Source: Nitrospirota bacterium (GTDB lineage Bacteria > Nitrospirota > Nitrospiria > Nitrospirales > NS-4). From it: DNA of 9,333 nucleotides. Below the pieces are notes generated by a model. The model had not been told where the DNA came from. It did not search any database and was given only the letters and a program-made list of their open reading frames with translations. Below, piece after piece: positions 1 through 5,570 of this stretch. The stretch covers positions 1-9,333 of the forward strand of contig VBOK01000076.1 of the NCBI GenBank assembly GCA_005877565.1, in the 5' to 3' direction. Made by a program: the position numbers and the translations under genes. Numbering within the stretch: the first letter of the stretch is position 1; each line of letters opens with the position of its first letter.

Positions 1-984
1 GAGGCCGTGCCATTCAATGCTGTGTTTCCGCGACGCGACTGCCACATCATCGATGATCTCCCAGCGCACGGGGTCGTCAGGGCTCAGCCGGTTCGCCTTC
101 CCGTACCAGCGTTGCTTGGTCATCTCGCACGCTAGGGTGGGATCGAGGAAAAGCGGGAGCACTCGGTCGTCGTCAGCTCGCCATCCCTTGGCAAGATCCG
201 TTGGCCAGACGACCATGGCGAGATCTGGATGTTCACGTTCGGCCCCTGCGAAGTCCTCGGTCCGGTTCAGCCCCAGCAAGTCCTCGACGGTCTCATCCGA
301 AAGGCAGTGCAGCACAGTTGCAGACCAGCCCAGTGTCGCGGCAGCGATCCGCACCGTGGCTATCGCGTGGCCTGCGTCGTGCTGGCAGTAGCGGAACGCG
401 CGCTCGCCGTACTTCCATGCTTCCCGCCAGTGGATGGACGAAAGTCCAACCAGAAACGCCTGCGGCGGAAACGCGTGCAGCAACTCCGAGAACAATTCGT
501 CGGGGCAGTCCGCGCGACGCTCCAGTCCGTGCTCCTTGGGGGCGTAGTGGTACAGCCCAGGTACGGATGCGAGGCCGGGCACCGCACCGATTAATAGATA
601 CCCCTCAGTGGGGTGCAGGTTGCCGCTGGAAGGATTGCTGCGCAGGGCCCAGCGCGTGCCGCCGGCTTGCTTCCAGGCGGACAGGGCGAGGGCGTATTCG
701 AACAGGCGCGAAAGCGTGCGGATCGTGACCGGCGCGCTCGGCACGGCCCCCAGACGGTACAAGTCCTCATACGGCGGCGGGAGCGGCTCCTCTTCAAGGC
801 TCAAGATCGGCAGGTGCACAATGGTGGCACCCTCGTATCGTCGGAACGGGTTCGGCTGGTTCGCCCAGTCCAGGTAGCCGAGCGCACGGGCGTAGCGGTT
901 GAAGTGATGCTTGGTCTCCTCGTGGTACCGCATCACGCTTTCAAGCTGCTTGGCGTCGTGCATGTTGGGGGTGGAGCTTACCAT
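1..984 (-). CDS. SagB/ThcOx-family nitroreductase-like oxidoreductase (partial, C-terminus off the left edge)
   Basis: An open frame runs from ATG at 984 to the left edge, giving 328 residues with no stop. It reads through RYHEETKHHFNRYARALGY near the N-terminus, then RSNPSSGNLHPTEGY around residues 116-130, and later YGERAFRYCQHDAGHA. The second and third motifs are the hallmark of SagB/ThcOx-type dehydrogenases, FMN-dependent members of the nitroreductase superfamily. Known members oxidise azolines to azoles in thiazole/oxazole-modified peptides, but many, like this one, stand alone with no substrate known. No precursor peptide or cyclodehydratase gene is visible, although the downstream side lies outside the window. 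Neither ATG 984 nor the in-frame ATG 963 has a clear ribosome-binding site. The 963 start puts RYHEETKHH nearer the N-terminus, as I recall for relatives. The family assignment is firm; the substrate is unknown. Confidence 0.85.
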   Translation of the reverse strand, partial: MVSSTPNMHDAKQLESVMRYHEETKHHFNRYARALGYLDWANQPNPFRRYEGATIVHLPILSLEEEPLPPPYEDLYRLGAVPSAPVTIRTLSRLFEYALALSAWKQAGGTRWALRSNPSSGNLHPTEGYLLIGAVPGLASVPGLYHYAPKEHGLERRADCPDELFSELLHAFPPQAFLVGLSSIHWREAWKYGERAFRYCQHDAGHAIATVRIAAATLGWSATVLHCLSDETVEDLLGLNRTEDFAGAEREHPDLAMVVWPTDLAKGWRADDDRVLPLFLDPTLACEMTKQRWYGKANRLSPDDPVRWEIIDDVAVASRKHSIEWHGL

Positions 985-1037
985 GAAACGGGTTTCACTT
1001 GACTCGCTCCGGCAGGGATGGTACGGACTCGGCAGCG

Positions 1038-1613
1038 ATGGGCAAGCTCGACCTCGCCAAAGCCATCCTCGAGACCGGCTCCTTTCACTGGAAGACGACG
1101 CCGCAGTTCACGCTGGCGTCCGGTCGCGTCAGCGAGTACTACGTCAACTGCAAGCAACTGCTGTCGCACCCGAAGTACCGGCGGATCCTCGCCGAATTGA
1201 TCGCCGACCATCTCAAGGGCTGGGACATCCAGGCTGTGGGCGGGATGGAGATCGGCGCGATCCCGATCGCCACCGCGGTGTCCGACTATGTGTACGACCG
1301 CACGGGCCGCGAGCTGAGGACCTTCGTGGTCCGCAAGAAAGCCAAGGACCATGGGATGAAGCACGCAGTGGAAGGCGCCTTCCAGCCGGGCGACCGCGTG
1401 CTTGTCATGGACGATGTGCTCACCACCGGCCAGGCGACGATCGACGCCATCACGCAGGCGCGTGCCGCCGGCCTCGACGTGCGCCACGCGCTGGTGCTCG
1501 TGGACCGGCAAGAGGACGGCGGCCGCCAGCGCGTCGAAGCCCTTGGCGTCCCGCTCACCGGCCTCCTCACCCTCAAGGACCTGAAGGACCTCAAGGGCCA
1601 CCCCGACGCCTAG
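1038..1613 (+). CDS. pyrE: Orotate phosphoribosyltransferase PyrE
   Basis: The 191-residue product should transfer the phosphoribosyl group of PRPP to orotate, giving OMP in de novo pyrimidine synthesis in the cytoplasm. The sequence shows TLASGRVSEYYVNCK near the N-terminus, GGMEIGAIPIATAV in the middle, the family signature RKKAKDHG, and the PRPP-binding loop VLVMDDVLTTGQATIDAI. The length is slightly below that of E. coli PyrE (about 213), mainly at the C-terminus, which ends in a short charged run rich in LKDL. I chose ATG 1038 because MGKLDLAKAILETGSFHW fits the usual family start. A TTG at 999 would add 13 residues that look unrelated to the family, and neither start has a strong Shine-Dalgarno. 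The gene is divergent from the oxidoreductase to its left and convergent with the small-gene cluster to its right. Its high GC is typical of core genes. Confidence 0.95.
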   Translation: MGKLDLAKAILETGSFHWKTTPQFTLASGRVSEYYVNCKQLLSHPKYRRILAELIADHLKGWDIQAVGGMEIGAIPIATAVSDYVYDRTGRELRTFVVRKKAKDHGMKHAVEGAFQPGDRVLVMDDVLTTGQATIDAITQARAAGLDVRHALVLVDRQEDGGRQRVEALGVPLTGLLTLKDLKDLKGHPDA

Positions 1614-1619
1614 AGTCCG

Positions 1620-1671
1620 CCGGCACTGAGGGGGTGCATTGCCGGAGGCCGAGCTTCAGGCTGGGCTTGGC
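1620..1671. terminator. Possible hairpins between convergent pyrE and the small-gene cluster
   Basis: Two inverted repeats lie in the convergent gap. CCGGCA at 1620-1625 pairs with TGCCGG at 1640-1645. GCCGAGC at 1648-1654 pairs (one G-U) with GCTTGGC at 1665-1671, which is followed by ACCTTTTG. The second could stop pyrE transcription, although the T run is short and the stem overlaps the last codons of the opposing gene. The first lies just past the stop of the minus-strand gene and has no T run. This is a weak call based only on base pairing. Confidence 0.35.
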
Positions 1672-1961
1672 ACCTTTTGCGTCGCAAGCCACTGGATCGC
1701 TGCCGGAAGGATGAGCTGCGCAATTTTCTGAGCCAGCGAGCCTGGGATCAGTTCATGTTTGGGGTGGGTGTACGCCTCCATCGTCATAGGCCGAAGGCTT
1801 TTGCCGATTATGCGATAGGTGATATGGATCGAGCAGGCGATGTTGTTGATCCTCACCGGCCCGTCGTTCGTGGAGGTTGAGACAATGAGCTTGCGAGCCG
1901 GAGCCATGAGATTAAACCAAACCGAGCCAACTGCAGTATTCACTTTGGCAGGTGCACTCAT
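1656..1961 (-). CDS. Hypothetical protein, 101 aa, last gene of the small-gene cluster
   Basis: I do not recognise this protein. The start at ATG 1961 is well supported by AGGGGG with about 8 bases of spacing. That Shine-Dalgarno overlaps the stop region of the GIY-YIG gene, leaving 13 bases between the two, so the pair is almost certainly cotranscribed and probably translationally coupled. The middle of the protein alternates hydrophobic and polar residues (SVWFNLMAPARKLIVSTST, then ACSIHITYRIIGKS), which suggests a small beta-rich fold. A C-terminal stretch (LAQKIAQLILPAAIQWLA) looks like an amphipathic helix. There is no signal peptide, no metal-binding cysteine pattern and no clear membrane segment. 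It could be a partner of the neighbouring nuclease-like protein, but only its position suggests that. Confidence 0.75.
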   Translation of the reverse strand: MSAPAKVNTAVGSVWFNLMAPARKLIVSTSTNDGPVRINNIACSIHITYRIIGKSLRPMTMEAYTHPKHELIPGSLAQKIAQLILPAAIQWLATQKVPSPA

Positions 1962-1974
1962 CGTTCAGTCCCCC

Positions 1975-2259
1975 TTAGCCTACCCTGGGATTACAGGCCG
2001 GCACATATTCTCGAAGTAGTTGCTGCTCGCGTTTAATGGAATCCTCGGTGACTTCGGCTCGAAAGTGAGTCGGAGAGTTTGCGTTAATGGAAGGGATGTC
2101 GCCGTTCAGATGATCGAGTAAACGCTGTCGAATATCCCCGCGCCCGATATAAATCCATGTCCGGGCATTGTAGATTGCATACACGCCCGTTTGGCCTGCC
2201 TGGAAGGATTCAATGGCTTGTCTATCGAACGACCATGGCCTATCATTGTCAAACGGCAT
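1975..2259 (-). CDS. Single-domain GIY-YIG nuclease-like protein, 94 aa
   Basis: The protein is essentially one GIY-YIG domain. It shows GVYAIY at 25-30 (Tyr27), WIYIGRG at 35-41 (Tyr37 in the YIG part), RQRLLDHL at 44-51 (candidate catalytic Arg44 or Arg46), REQQLLREY at 77-85 (metal-binding Glu78) and CNPRVG at 89-94 (Asn90). The expected catalytic residues of the family are therefore present, so it could be active. The start at ATG 2259 follows AGGAG with 7 bases of spacing; an in-frame extension to 2355 is open but would overlap the CsbD-like gene. GIY-YIG domains cut DNA in homing enzymes, UvrC and restriction enzymes. Small stand-alone members such as the UvrC-like/YhbQ group have uncertain substrates. 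It lies 25 bases downstream of the CsbD-like gene and just upstream of a hypothetical gene, on one apparent transcript. Confidence 0.88.
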   Translation of the reverse strand: MPFDNDRPWSFDRQAIESFQAGQTGVYAIYNARTWIYIGRGDIRQRLLDHLNGDIPSINANSPTHFRAEVTEDSIKREQQLLREYVPACNPRVG

Positions 2260-2284
2260 TGTAGACTCCTTTCGCCTCACCGAC

Positions 2285-2539
2285 TTAGAATCGAGAACCA
2301 ACCGCCGGTTTCCATTTTTCGTAATACTCGACATACGACCCGGTCCACCTTGCATACCACAGATCCGCCCACTTGCTGACCGCTCCCTTCATCTCGCCGT
2401 AGCGCTTTTCAATGGCGCCGTCGAACTTGTCCAGATCGCCTTCAATCTGCAGGAGATCGTCATCCGTGAGTTTCCCCCAGTGCTTCTTAAGATGTCCTTC
2501 GAGTTGGTTCCAACTCTGTTTGAATTGCTCGTGGTTCAT
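2285..2539 (-). CDS. CsbD-like stress protein, 84 aa
   Basis: The N-terminal half matches the CsbD family pattern: MNHEQFKQSWNQLEGHLKKH, then WGKLTDDDLLQIEGDLDKF and a helix containing KRYGEMKGAVSKWADLW. CsbD of Bacillus subtilis belongs to the general stress regulon, and E. coli YjbJ is an abundant small relative; the biochemical role is unknown. The product is short, highly charged, predicted helical and cytoplasmic. The C-terminal portion (ARWTGSYVEYYEKWKPAVG) extends beyond the usual core and is rich in Trp and Tyr. ATG 2539 is preceded by a very strong AAGGAGGG. The gene sits between an FmdB-type gene and the GIY-YIG gene on the same strand, with short gaps on both sides. The family call is strong, and a stress role is inferred from the family. 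Confidence 0.9.
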   Translation of the reverse strand: MNHEQFKQSWNQLEGHLKKHWGKLTDDDLLQIEGDLDKFDGAIEKRYGEMKGAVSKWADLWYARWTGSYVEYYEKWKPAVGSRF

Positions 2540-2588
2540 GACACCCTCCTTTGTTTTCTCAAGCTATACAATCCTGTCGCGACGTTAG

Positions 2589-2915
2589 TCATTCTTTCCT
2601 CACCGCGGAGGAGACTGGGGAGGGTGCTGGCGCAGAAGTCGCTAGAGGAGATGGCGGATCAGCGGCCTCTTTCTCCGAGCCGTCTTTCTTGGGACTGGTG
2701 GTGCTCTCTGAGTTTCTCTCCGCAGTCGTCTGCTTGAGTTTGTCCGAATAGTCCGTGATGTACCAACCGGATCCCTTGAACATGATCGCCGGCGCCGAAA
2801 TCAGCTTAGAGACTGGCTGGGCGCAGGTTTGACACGCAGTGATGGGGCGATCGCTGAATTTTTGGGTCACTTCAAAGCGGTGGCCCGCCTCACACTGGTA
2901 TTCATAGACCGGCAT
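2589..2915 (-). CDS. FmdB-type zinc ribbon protein with Ser/Pro-rich tail, 108 aa
   Basis: The N-terminus MPVYEYQCEAGHRFEV and the later KLISAPAIMFKGSGWYITDY (37-56) are characteristic of the FmdB/CxxC_CXXC_SSSS putative regulatory family. The metal site is a variant. Where many members have CxxCG, this one has C8-E-A-G-H12, followed by C28-x-x-C31, so three Cys plus His12 could bind zinc. Residues 57-108 form a low-complexity tail rich in Ser, Glu, Lys, Pro and Ala, probably disordered. ATG 2915 follows GAGGAG; a longer in-frame reading to 3032 exists but would add unrelated sequence running into the upstream DUF2934 gene. FmdB was first linked to regulation of formamidase in Methylophilus. 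Here the cluster context suggests a small regulatory or metal-sensing role, which is unproven. Confidence 0.9.
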   Translation of the reverse strand: MPVYEYQCEAGHRFEVTQKFSDRPITACQTCAQPVSKLISAPAIMFKGSGWYITDYSDKLKQTTAERNSESTTSPKKDGSEKEAADPPSPLATSAPAPSPVSSAVRKE

Positions 2916-2998
2916 CGTTCCTACTCCTCGTATTCCGGCAGGTAGAGTCCGGAGTGCCCTATCCGCAAAACTGCGAGACCAAACTAGGCTGATGGCCT

Positions 2999-3175
2999 CT
3001 ACTTCAGGATCGCTCTTTCTGCCTTCAGCCAATCATCCATGTCATTTCCGTTCACGCAGCCCCCTTCTTCATAGAGTTGGTAAGCCCGCCGGGCAATCTT
3101 CTCCTGTAGATCATCGGGGGATGACACTGATTGCGTCAGAACTTGCTGCTTTTTCTCTCTCCCTAACCGCAACAT
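2999..3175 (-). CDS. DUF2934-family small protein, 58 aa
   Basis: A short intact frame from ATG 3175 to TAG at 2999-3001 encodes 58 residues. After a basic, Gln-rich N-terminus (MLRLGREKKQQVL) comes the DUF2934 core: EKIARRAYQLYEEGG, then a variable CVNGND linker, then MDDWLKAERAIL. This is the family's two-helix pattern of an R-A-Y-x-L-Y-E helix and a D-W-x-x-A-E helix. The start is backed by AAGGAGG with 7 bases of spacing. The function of DUF2934 is unknown; members are small and often lie among stress or accessory genes. Here it sits between a membrane protein gene and the FmdB-type gene on the same strand. Its length makes it easy to miss in automated annotation. Confidence 0.88.
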   Translation of the reverse strand: MLRLGREKKQQVLTQSVSSPDDLQEKIARRAYQLYEEGGCVNGNDMDDWLKAERAILK

Positions 3176-3197
3176 AACTTGCCTCCTTACAAGTGAA

Positions 3198-3257
3198 TCA
3201 GATGCCCCGGTCCTTCTTCATGGCGTCTTTGCCCGCCGGGGGTGTGCTGAAAGTCAT
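3198..3257 (-). CDS. Possible 19-aa leaderless mini-ORF coupled to the membrane protein stop
   Basis: An ATG at 3257 overlaps the TGA of the preceding gene in an ATGA arrangement and opens a 19-residue frame (MTFSTPPAGKDAMKKDRGI). There is no Shine-Dalgarno of its own, so translation would depend on re-initiation. It may be a real micropeptide, a remnant of a longer C-terminus lost by frameshift, or chance. It occupies most of the gap before the DUF2934 gene. I place little weight on it. Confidence 0.2.
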   Translation of the reverse strand: MTFSTPPAGKDAMKKDRGI

Positions 3258-3556
3258 CGTGAAGTTCTCAACATCGCATTAGCGGTGACCGTTCGGGGAG
3301 CAATCACCGCTGGAATGGGCTGTTTCCCGACGTTTGCATCTCCGGGTCCGAGGGGCAGTTTCGTTTGCACCTGTGCTCGACTCTTTCGGCCGCGTATCGT
3401 CCTCCACCCCTCATCCAGCAACCATATGGCTCCGTCAGCCAGTCCCATGATCACGGAGATGACAACATACCAGCCTCCGACCACGAGCACCGGCACTAAG
3501 ACGATAAACCCTAAGACAGCGACAATCCCTATAACAATCCACATCACCAGTTCCAT
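3254..3556 (-). CDS. Small inner-membrane protein with two predicted membrane segments, 100 aa
   Basis: Residues 1-46 are strongly hydrophobic and look like two membrane helices, about 4-22 (VMWIVIGIVAVLGFIVLVP) and 26-46 (VGGWYVVISVIMGLADGAIW). They are followed by an acidic/basic stretch (DEGWRTIRGRKSRAQVQTK) and a roughly 40-residue polar tail that would face the cytoplasm or the periplasm. I do not recognise a family. ATG 3556 has a near-perfect GGAGGTGA. There is no lipobox or cleavable signal with an AxA site, so it is more likely an integral membrane protein than an exported one. It lies 65 bases downstream of a soluble hypothetical gene and precedes the DUF2934 gene, all on the same strand. 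It could anchor a complex of the small cytoplasmic products, but this is only suggested by position. Confidence 0.78.
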   Translation of the reverse strand: MELVMWIVIGIVAVLGFIVLVPVLVVGGWYVVISVIMGLADGAIWLLDEGWRTIRGRKSRAQVQTKLPLGPGDANVGKQPIPAVIAPRTVTANAMLRTSR

Positions 3557-3621
3557 CGGTCACCTCCGTTGTACAGAAGACAGCGTCTCCGGAAACGAAG
3601 CCGCGCGGCAGCGTCACTGCC

Positions 3622-4149
3622 CTACAGGAGGCCGTTGTGTTGGTCGGTCTCCACGACCAAGGCGCGTTGAAGTTTCACGTTCGCGTCTGCCTGATCCTGC
3701 TCCATCCTGTGTCTCGACGACTCGCTGATCTTCTGTATAGACAACTGGCCGACACGCCGACGATAGACATACAGCGCATGGAGTAGACTGCAAATGGTTT
3801 CTTCGTCCTTCCCCGATAACGCGGCCACCTTCTCCACATACGCACGAACAGCGGGAAACGGTTGCGTGGCCTCACCCCCGATCAGCGTGGCCTCATAGGC
3901 AGTGAGCTGAGCCTCTTTCCCCTCTGTGTCCATGTCGATCAACGGTTGCAGTGCGGCAAGATACGTGAACAGACCGACGCCGGCCTCGACAGCTTCATGA
4001 CTTATGTCCAGGTCGGGCGGCCACAGCCCCCATGGCATACCGAGCCGGTAGATCCGCTTGACTTCCTCAGGGTCCAGCTTCGCTTGTTGGGCCAGGAACC
4101 GGAAGAAACCGGAGGGGGTCAGTAACTCGCTCAATTCAGTCGCGTTCAT
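3622..4149 (-). CDS. Hypothetical soluble protein, 175 aa
   Basis: I do not recognise this protein. It appears to be mostly alpha-helical. The N-terminal part (SELLTPSGFFRFLAQQAKLD and EEVKRIYRLGMPWGLWPPDL) is followed by a long helix-rich middle (AVEAGVGLFTYLAALQPLID), an AVRAYVEKVAALSGKDEETI stretch, and SLLHALYVYRRRVGQL. The charged C-terminus (residues 141-175) may be disordered. There is no signal peptide and no Cys pattern. The Trp/Pro-rich element GMPWGLWPPDLD near residues 37-48 would be a useful signature for finding relatives. ATG 4149 follows a moderate GAGG, and the gene starts 30 bases after the upstream hypothetical ends, which points to one transcript. Base composition matches the rest of the cluster rather than the flanks. 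Confidence 0.78.
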   Translation of the reverse strand: MNATELSELLTPSGFFRFLAQQAKLDPEEVKRIYRLGMPWGLWPPDLDISHEAVEAGVGLFTYLAALQPLIDMDTEGKEAQLTAYEATLIGGEATQPFPAVRAYVEKVAALSGKDEETICSLLHALYVYRRRVGQLSIQKISESSRHRMEQDQADANVKLQRALVVETDQHNGLL

Positions 4150-4179
4150 AGTAGGTCCTCATTAAATGAGACAGGCGCT

Positions 4180-4434
4180 TCAGCACCCTTGTGTTGCGAT
4201 TTTCTTGGGGGCAGCCTCCCTGTAGAGGCGAATCAGGTCATGCTTTGCGTCACGCAACGTCTTGAAGTACGTCTCCGCCCTTGTGGCCAGGTCGATAAGG
4301 ACCCACCCCTTACGCTTCTTATAGTATCCTCCGCCATAGACTGGATTAATATAGGCCGGATTGATGCAGAAGCGCTGGGCGAAGGTCACGAAGCCGAGAG
4401 AGTTCGCGACCGATTGGGAGGGTTCTTGAGCCAT
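4180..4434 (-). CDS. Hypothetical protein, 84 aa
   Basis: I recognise no family. The sequence has a polar N-terminus, then FVTFAQRFCINPAYINPVYG, a Gly/Tyr/Lys patch (GGGYYKKRKGW), and a C-terminal helix likely spanning residues 48-75 (DLATRAETYFKTLRDAKHDL). It contains two well-separated Cys (near residues 23 and 84), so a metal site is unlikely. The basic GYYKKRKGW patch could bind nucleic acid or membrane, but that is speculation. ATG 4434 is preceded by TTGAGGT, a fair Shine-Dalgarno with short spacing. The gene lies between the exported hypothetical (58 bases upstream) and the 175-residue hypothetical (30 bases downstream), on the same strand. Confidence 0.72.
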   Translation of the reverse strand: MAQEPSQSVANSLGFVTFAQRFCINPAYINPVYGGGYYKKRKGWVLIDLATRAETYFKTLRDAKHDLIRLYREAAPKKIATQGC

Positions 4435-4492
4435 TTTTACCTCAAGGTGCTCTACTGTGGCGGTTTGCGGAGGGAGCTTATCTCGGTCGAGC

Positions 4493-4966
4493 CTATTGCT
4501 GGCCTAGGCTTGGCATTCCAAACTCCGAGGGCGGTGGCACCGAGATCCTGTACTCGGCGATTGGCGTCACCATCACCCAATAGTTGAACAGCTCGTCCGC
4601 AGCAATATTGTTGATGCCATGGGCACGAGTGCGCAGCATCTGCAACAACACCCCCATCTCGGCCCTCACCTTTTCCTTATTTCCACTGTCTAACGCGGTC
4701 CTCACTTTGCTCAATTTCTCTGTGTAGGCATCGAAATTGGAAGCGGGATAGGTTCCCTTGTAATTCTTCAGCGAGTTTGCTAGCTCGTCGACCCAGGTGC
4801 CCTGAGCCGTGGCAACTCCCTCTGTAAATGCCTGTTTCGTCTCCTGCGATGGCGTGCTCGCTCCCGGAGACTGATCCGCCGCGTTTGCTAAGAGCATGGG
4901 CAGCCATGGGATCATCGCCAGCGATGCAAGAATCACTGTGAGTCTTAGAAACCGATAAGTTCTCAT
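4493..4966 (-). CDS. Sec-exported periplasmic hypothetical protein, 157 aa
   Basis: The N-terminus is a textbook Sec signal peptide: a basic MRTYRFLR start, a hydrophobic core (LTVILASLAMIPWLPMLL), and an ANA cleavage motif at 27-29, so the mature protein should begin near Ala30-Asp31. The mature part is probably helical, with TQEGTWVD-like and EKLSKVRTALDSGNKEKVRA elements. It ends in a Pro-rich tail that includes SVPPPSEFG. Counts and charge suggest a soluble periplasmic protein, not a lipoprotein, since there is no lipobox Cys. I do not recognise a family. ATG 4966 follows AAAGGAGGTAA, one of the strongest Shine-Dalgarno sequences in the window. The gene is separated from the upstream ABM gene by 166 bases that hold a hairpin, so it may have its own promoter or depend on read-through. 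Confidence 0.85.
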   Translation of the reverse strand: MRTYRFLRLTVILASLAMIPWLPMLLANAADQSPGASTPSQETKQAFTEGVATAQGTWVDELANSLKNYKGTYPASNFDAYTEKLSKVRTALDSGNKEKVRAEMGVLLQMLRTRAHGINNIAADELFNYWVMVTPIAEYRISVPPPSEFGMPSLGQQ

Positions 4967-5078
4967 CGCACTTACCTCCTTTAGAGTCGAGTCCCTGGAG
5001 AAAATGATTCGCGCTAGGAGGGATCAGGAAACGCGAAGGATAAGATCGCCAGCGGGGCCCGCACCTTCGGCTGGACAA
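4967..5078 (-). promoter_or_regulatory. Leader region of the exported-protein gene
   Basis: This stretch between the hairpin and the ATG at 4966 contains the strong Shine-Dalgarno (reading AAAGGAGGTAA on the minus strand) at its end. I see no convincing -35/-10 pair. A promoter is expected somewhere here if the upstream hairpin terminates transcription, but I cannot place it. Confidence 0.3.
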
Positions 5079-5110
5079 AGAAGGAGGGCGGCCAAGTCCC
5101 CCCTCCTTCT
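5079..5110 (-). terminator. Hairpin after the ABM-fold gene
   Basis: AGAAGGAGGG at 5079-5088 pairs perfectly with CCCTCCTTCT at 5101-5110 across a 12-base loop. The stem lies 22 bases past the TAG stop of the ABM gene. Read on the minus strand, the stem is followed by a short interrupted T-rich end (TTCTTTG), so it could work as an intrinsic terminator or an attenuating hairpin. The T tract is weak and some read-through into the exported-protein gene is plausible. Confidence 0.6.
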
Positions 5111-5132
5111 CGAACGAAAAGACCCGTCGTCT

Positions 5133-5453
5133 CTAGGCTGCTACGGCCGCGGCGATCTTGTGGAAGGTCGAGTTGGCAACCTCCCAGGTTTGAACCTGAG
5201 GAGTTCCGACAAGCACTTTCGCCAGGGTCTTCAGCACTTCTTGATAACTTCCACGGCTATAGGCGTCCGCGTTCTCTTGCTTATCCCAGAAACTGATTCC
5301 AACCGCTTCCGGTTTGCCTGGGACGCTGAACGTGATTTCGTCCTGGAAGCCTTTCTGTTTCCGGAGCAGGGGAATGATTTCCTTCTCGAGCGTCTGGGTA
5401 AACTCAGCCACGCTATTGGCCTTCAGATGCATGGTAACGTTTCTTGCAATCAT
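5133..5453 (-). CDS. ABM-fold (antibiotic biosynthesis monooxygenase-like) protein, 106 aa
   Basis: The size and pattern fit the dimeric alpha/beta-barrel ABM superfamily. An N-terminal strand MIARNVTMHLK is followed by a helix (SVAEFTQTLEKEIIPLLRKQ), then KGFQDEITFSVPGKPEAVGI, the strand/helix FWDKQENADAYSRGSYQEVL, and a C-terminal strand around VQTWEVANSTFH. Family members oxidise quinol-like substrates, degrade haem (IsdG type), or have no known activity. No substrate-specific residues can be assigned here. ATG 5453 follows AAGGAGGTT with good spacing. The gene is the first of the minus-strand cluster, divergent from the XRE regulator across a 200-base control region, and is followed by a hairpin. 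It may therefore be the most highly expressed unit and the regulator's direct target, which is an inference from layout. Confidence 0.83.
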   Translation of the reverse strand: MIARNVTMHLKANSVAEFTQTLEKEIIPLLRKQKGFQDEITFSVPGKPEAVGISFWDKQENADAYSRGSYQEVLKTLAKVLVGTPQVQTWEVANSTFHKIAAAVAA

Positions 5454-5488
5454 GGCAACCTCCTTGATTCGGGCGATAAAGGTGTGAG

Positions 5489-5520
5489 TTCAGATAACCT
5501 GTCTTGGTTCAGACAACCTG
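5489..5520 (-). repeat. Direct repeat pair in the ABM leader
   Basis: TTCAGATAACCTG at 5489-5501 and TTCAGACAACCTG at 5508-5520 match at 12 of 13 positions and start 19 bases apart, near two helical turns. Read on the minus strand they are CAGGTTATCTGAA and CAGGTTGTCTGAA, lying 36-67 bases before the ABM start codon. They could be tandem protein-binding sites or part of a leader RNA structure. Confidence 0.55.
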
Positions 5521-5549
5521 AAGAGTTGAGTGTATACTTCCATCTCGTT

Positions 5550-5568
5550 AACCATCATAGGTTAATTA
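5550..5568 (-). promoter_or_regulatory. Candidate operator 1 of the XRE regulator
   Basis: Read on the minus strand the site is TAATTAACCTATGATGGTT. It contains a perfect inverted repeat, TTAACC at 5548-5553 and GGTTAA at 5560-5565, separated by ATCATA. The site recurs in the opposite orientation at 5617-5635 with 16 of 19 matches. It lies upstream of the likely regulator promoter and about 100 bases before the ABM start codon. The dyad fits a dimeric helix-turn-helix protein. Confidence 0.6.
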
Positions 5569-5570
5569 AC

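Noticed and set aside
17..1002. Several plus-strand frames opposite the SagB/ThcOx-type gene
   Set aside because: Their products are Arg/Ser-rich without motifs, whereas the minus-strand reading shows clear family motifs.
978..1601. A 207-codon minus-strand frame opposite pyrE
   Set aside because: It is antisense to a gene with the full PyrE signature and has no recognisable domain.
2260..2355. N-terminal extension of the GIY-YIG protein
   Set aside because: It overlaps the CsbD-like coding sequence; ATG 2259 has an AGGAG at proper spacing.
2916..3032. N-terminal extension of the FmdB-type protein
   Set aside because: The extra residues overlap the DUF2934 gene in another frame, and a good Shine-Dalgarno and canonical MPVYEY start support 2915.
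4677..5078. A 133-codon minus-strand frame overlapping the exported protein
   Set aside because: It is out of frame with a gene that has a signal peptide and a very strong ribosome-binding site, and its product has no coherent features.
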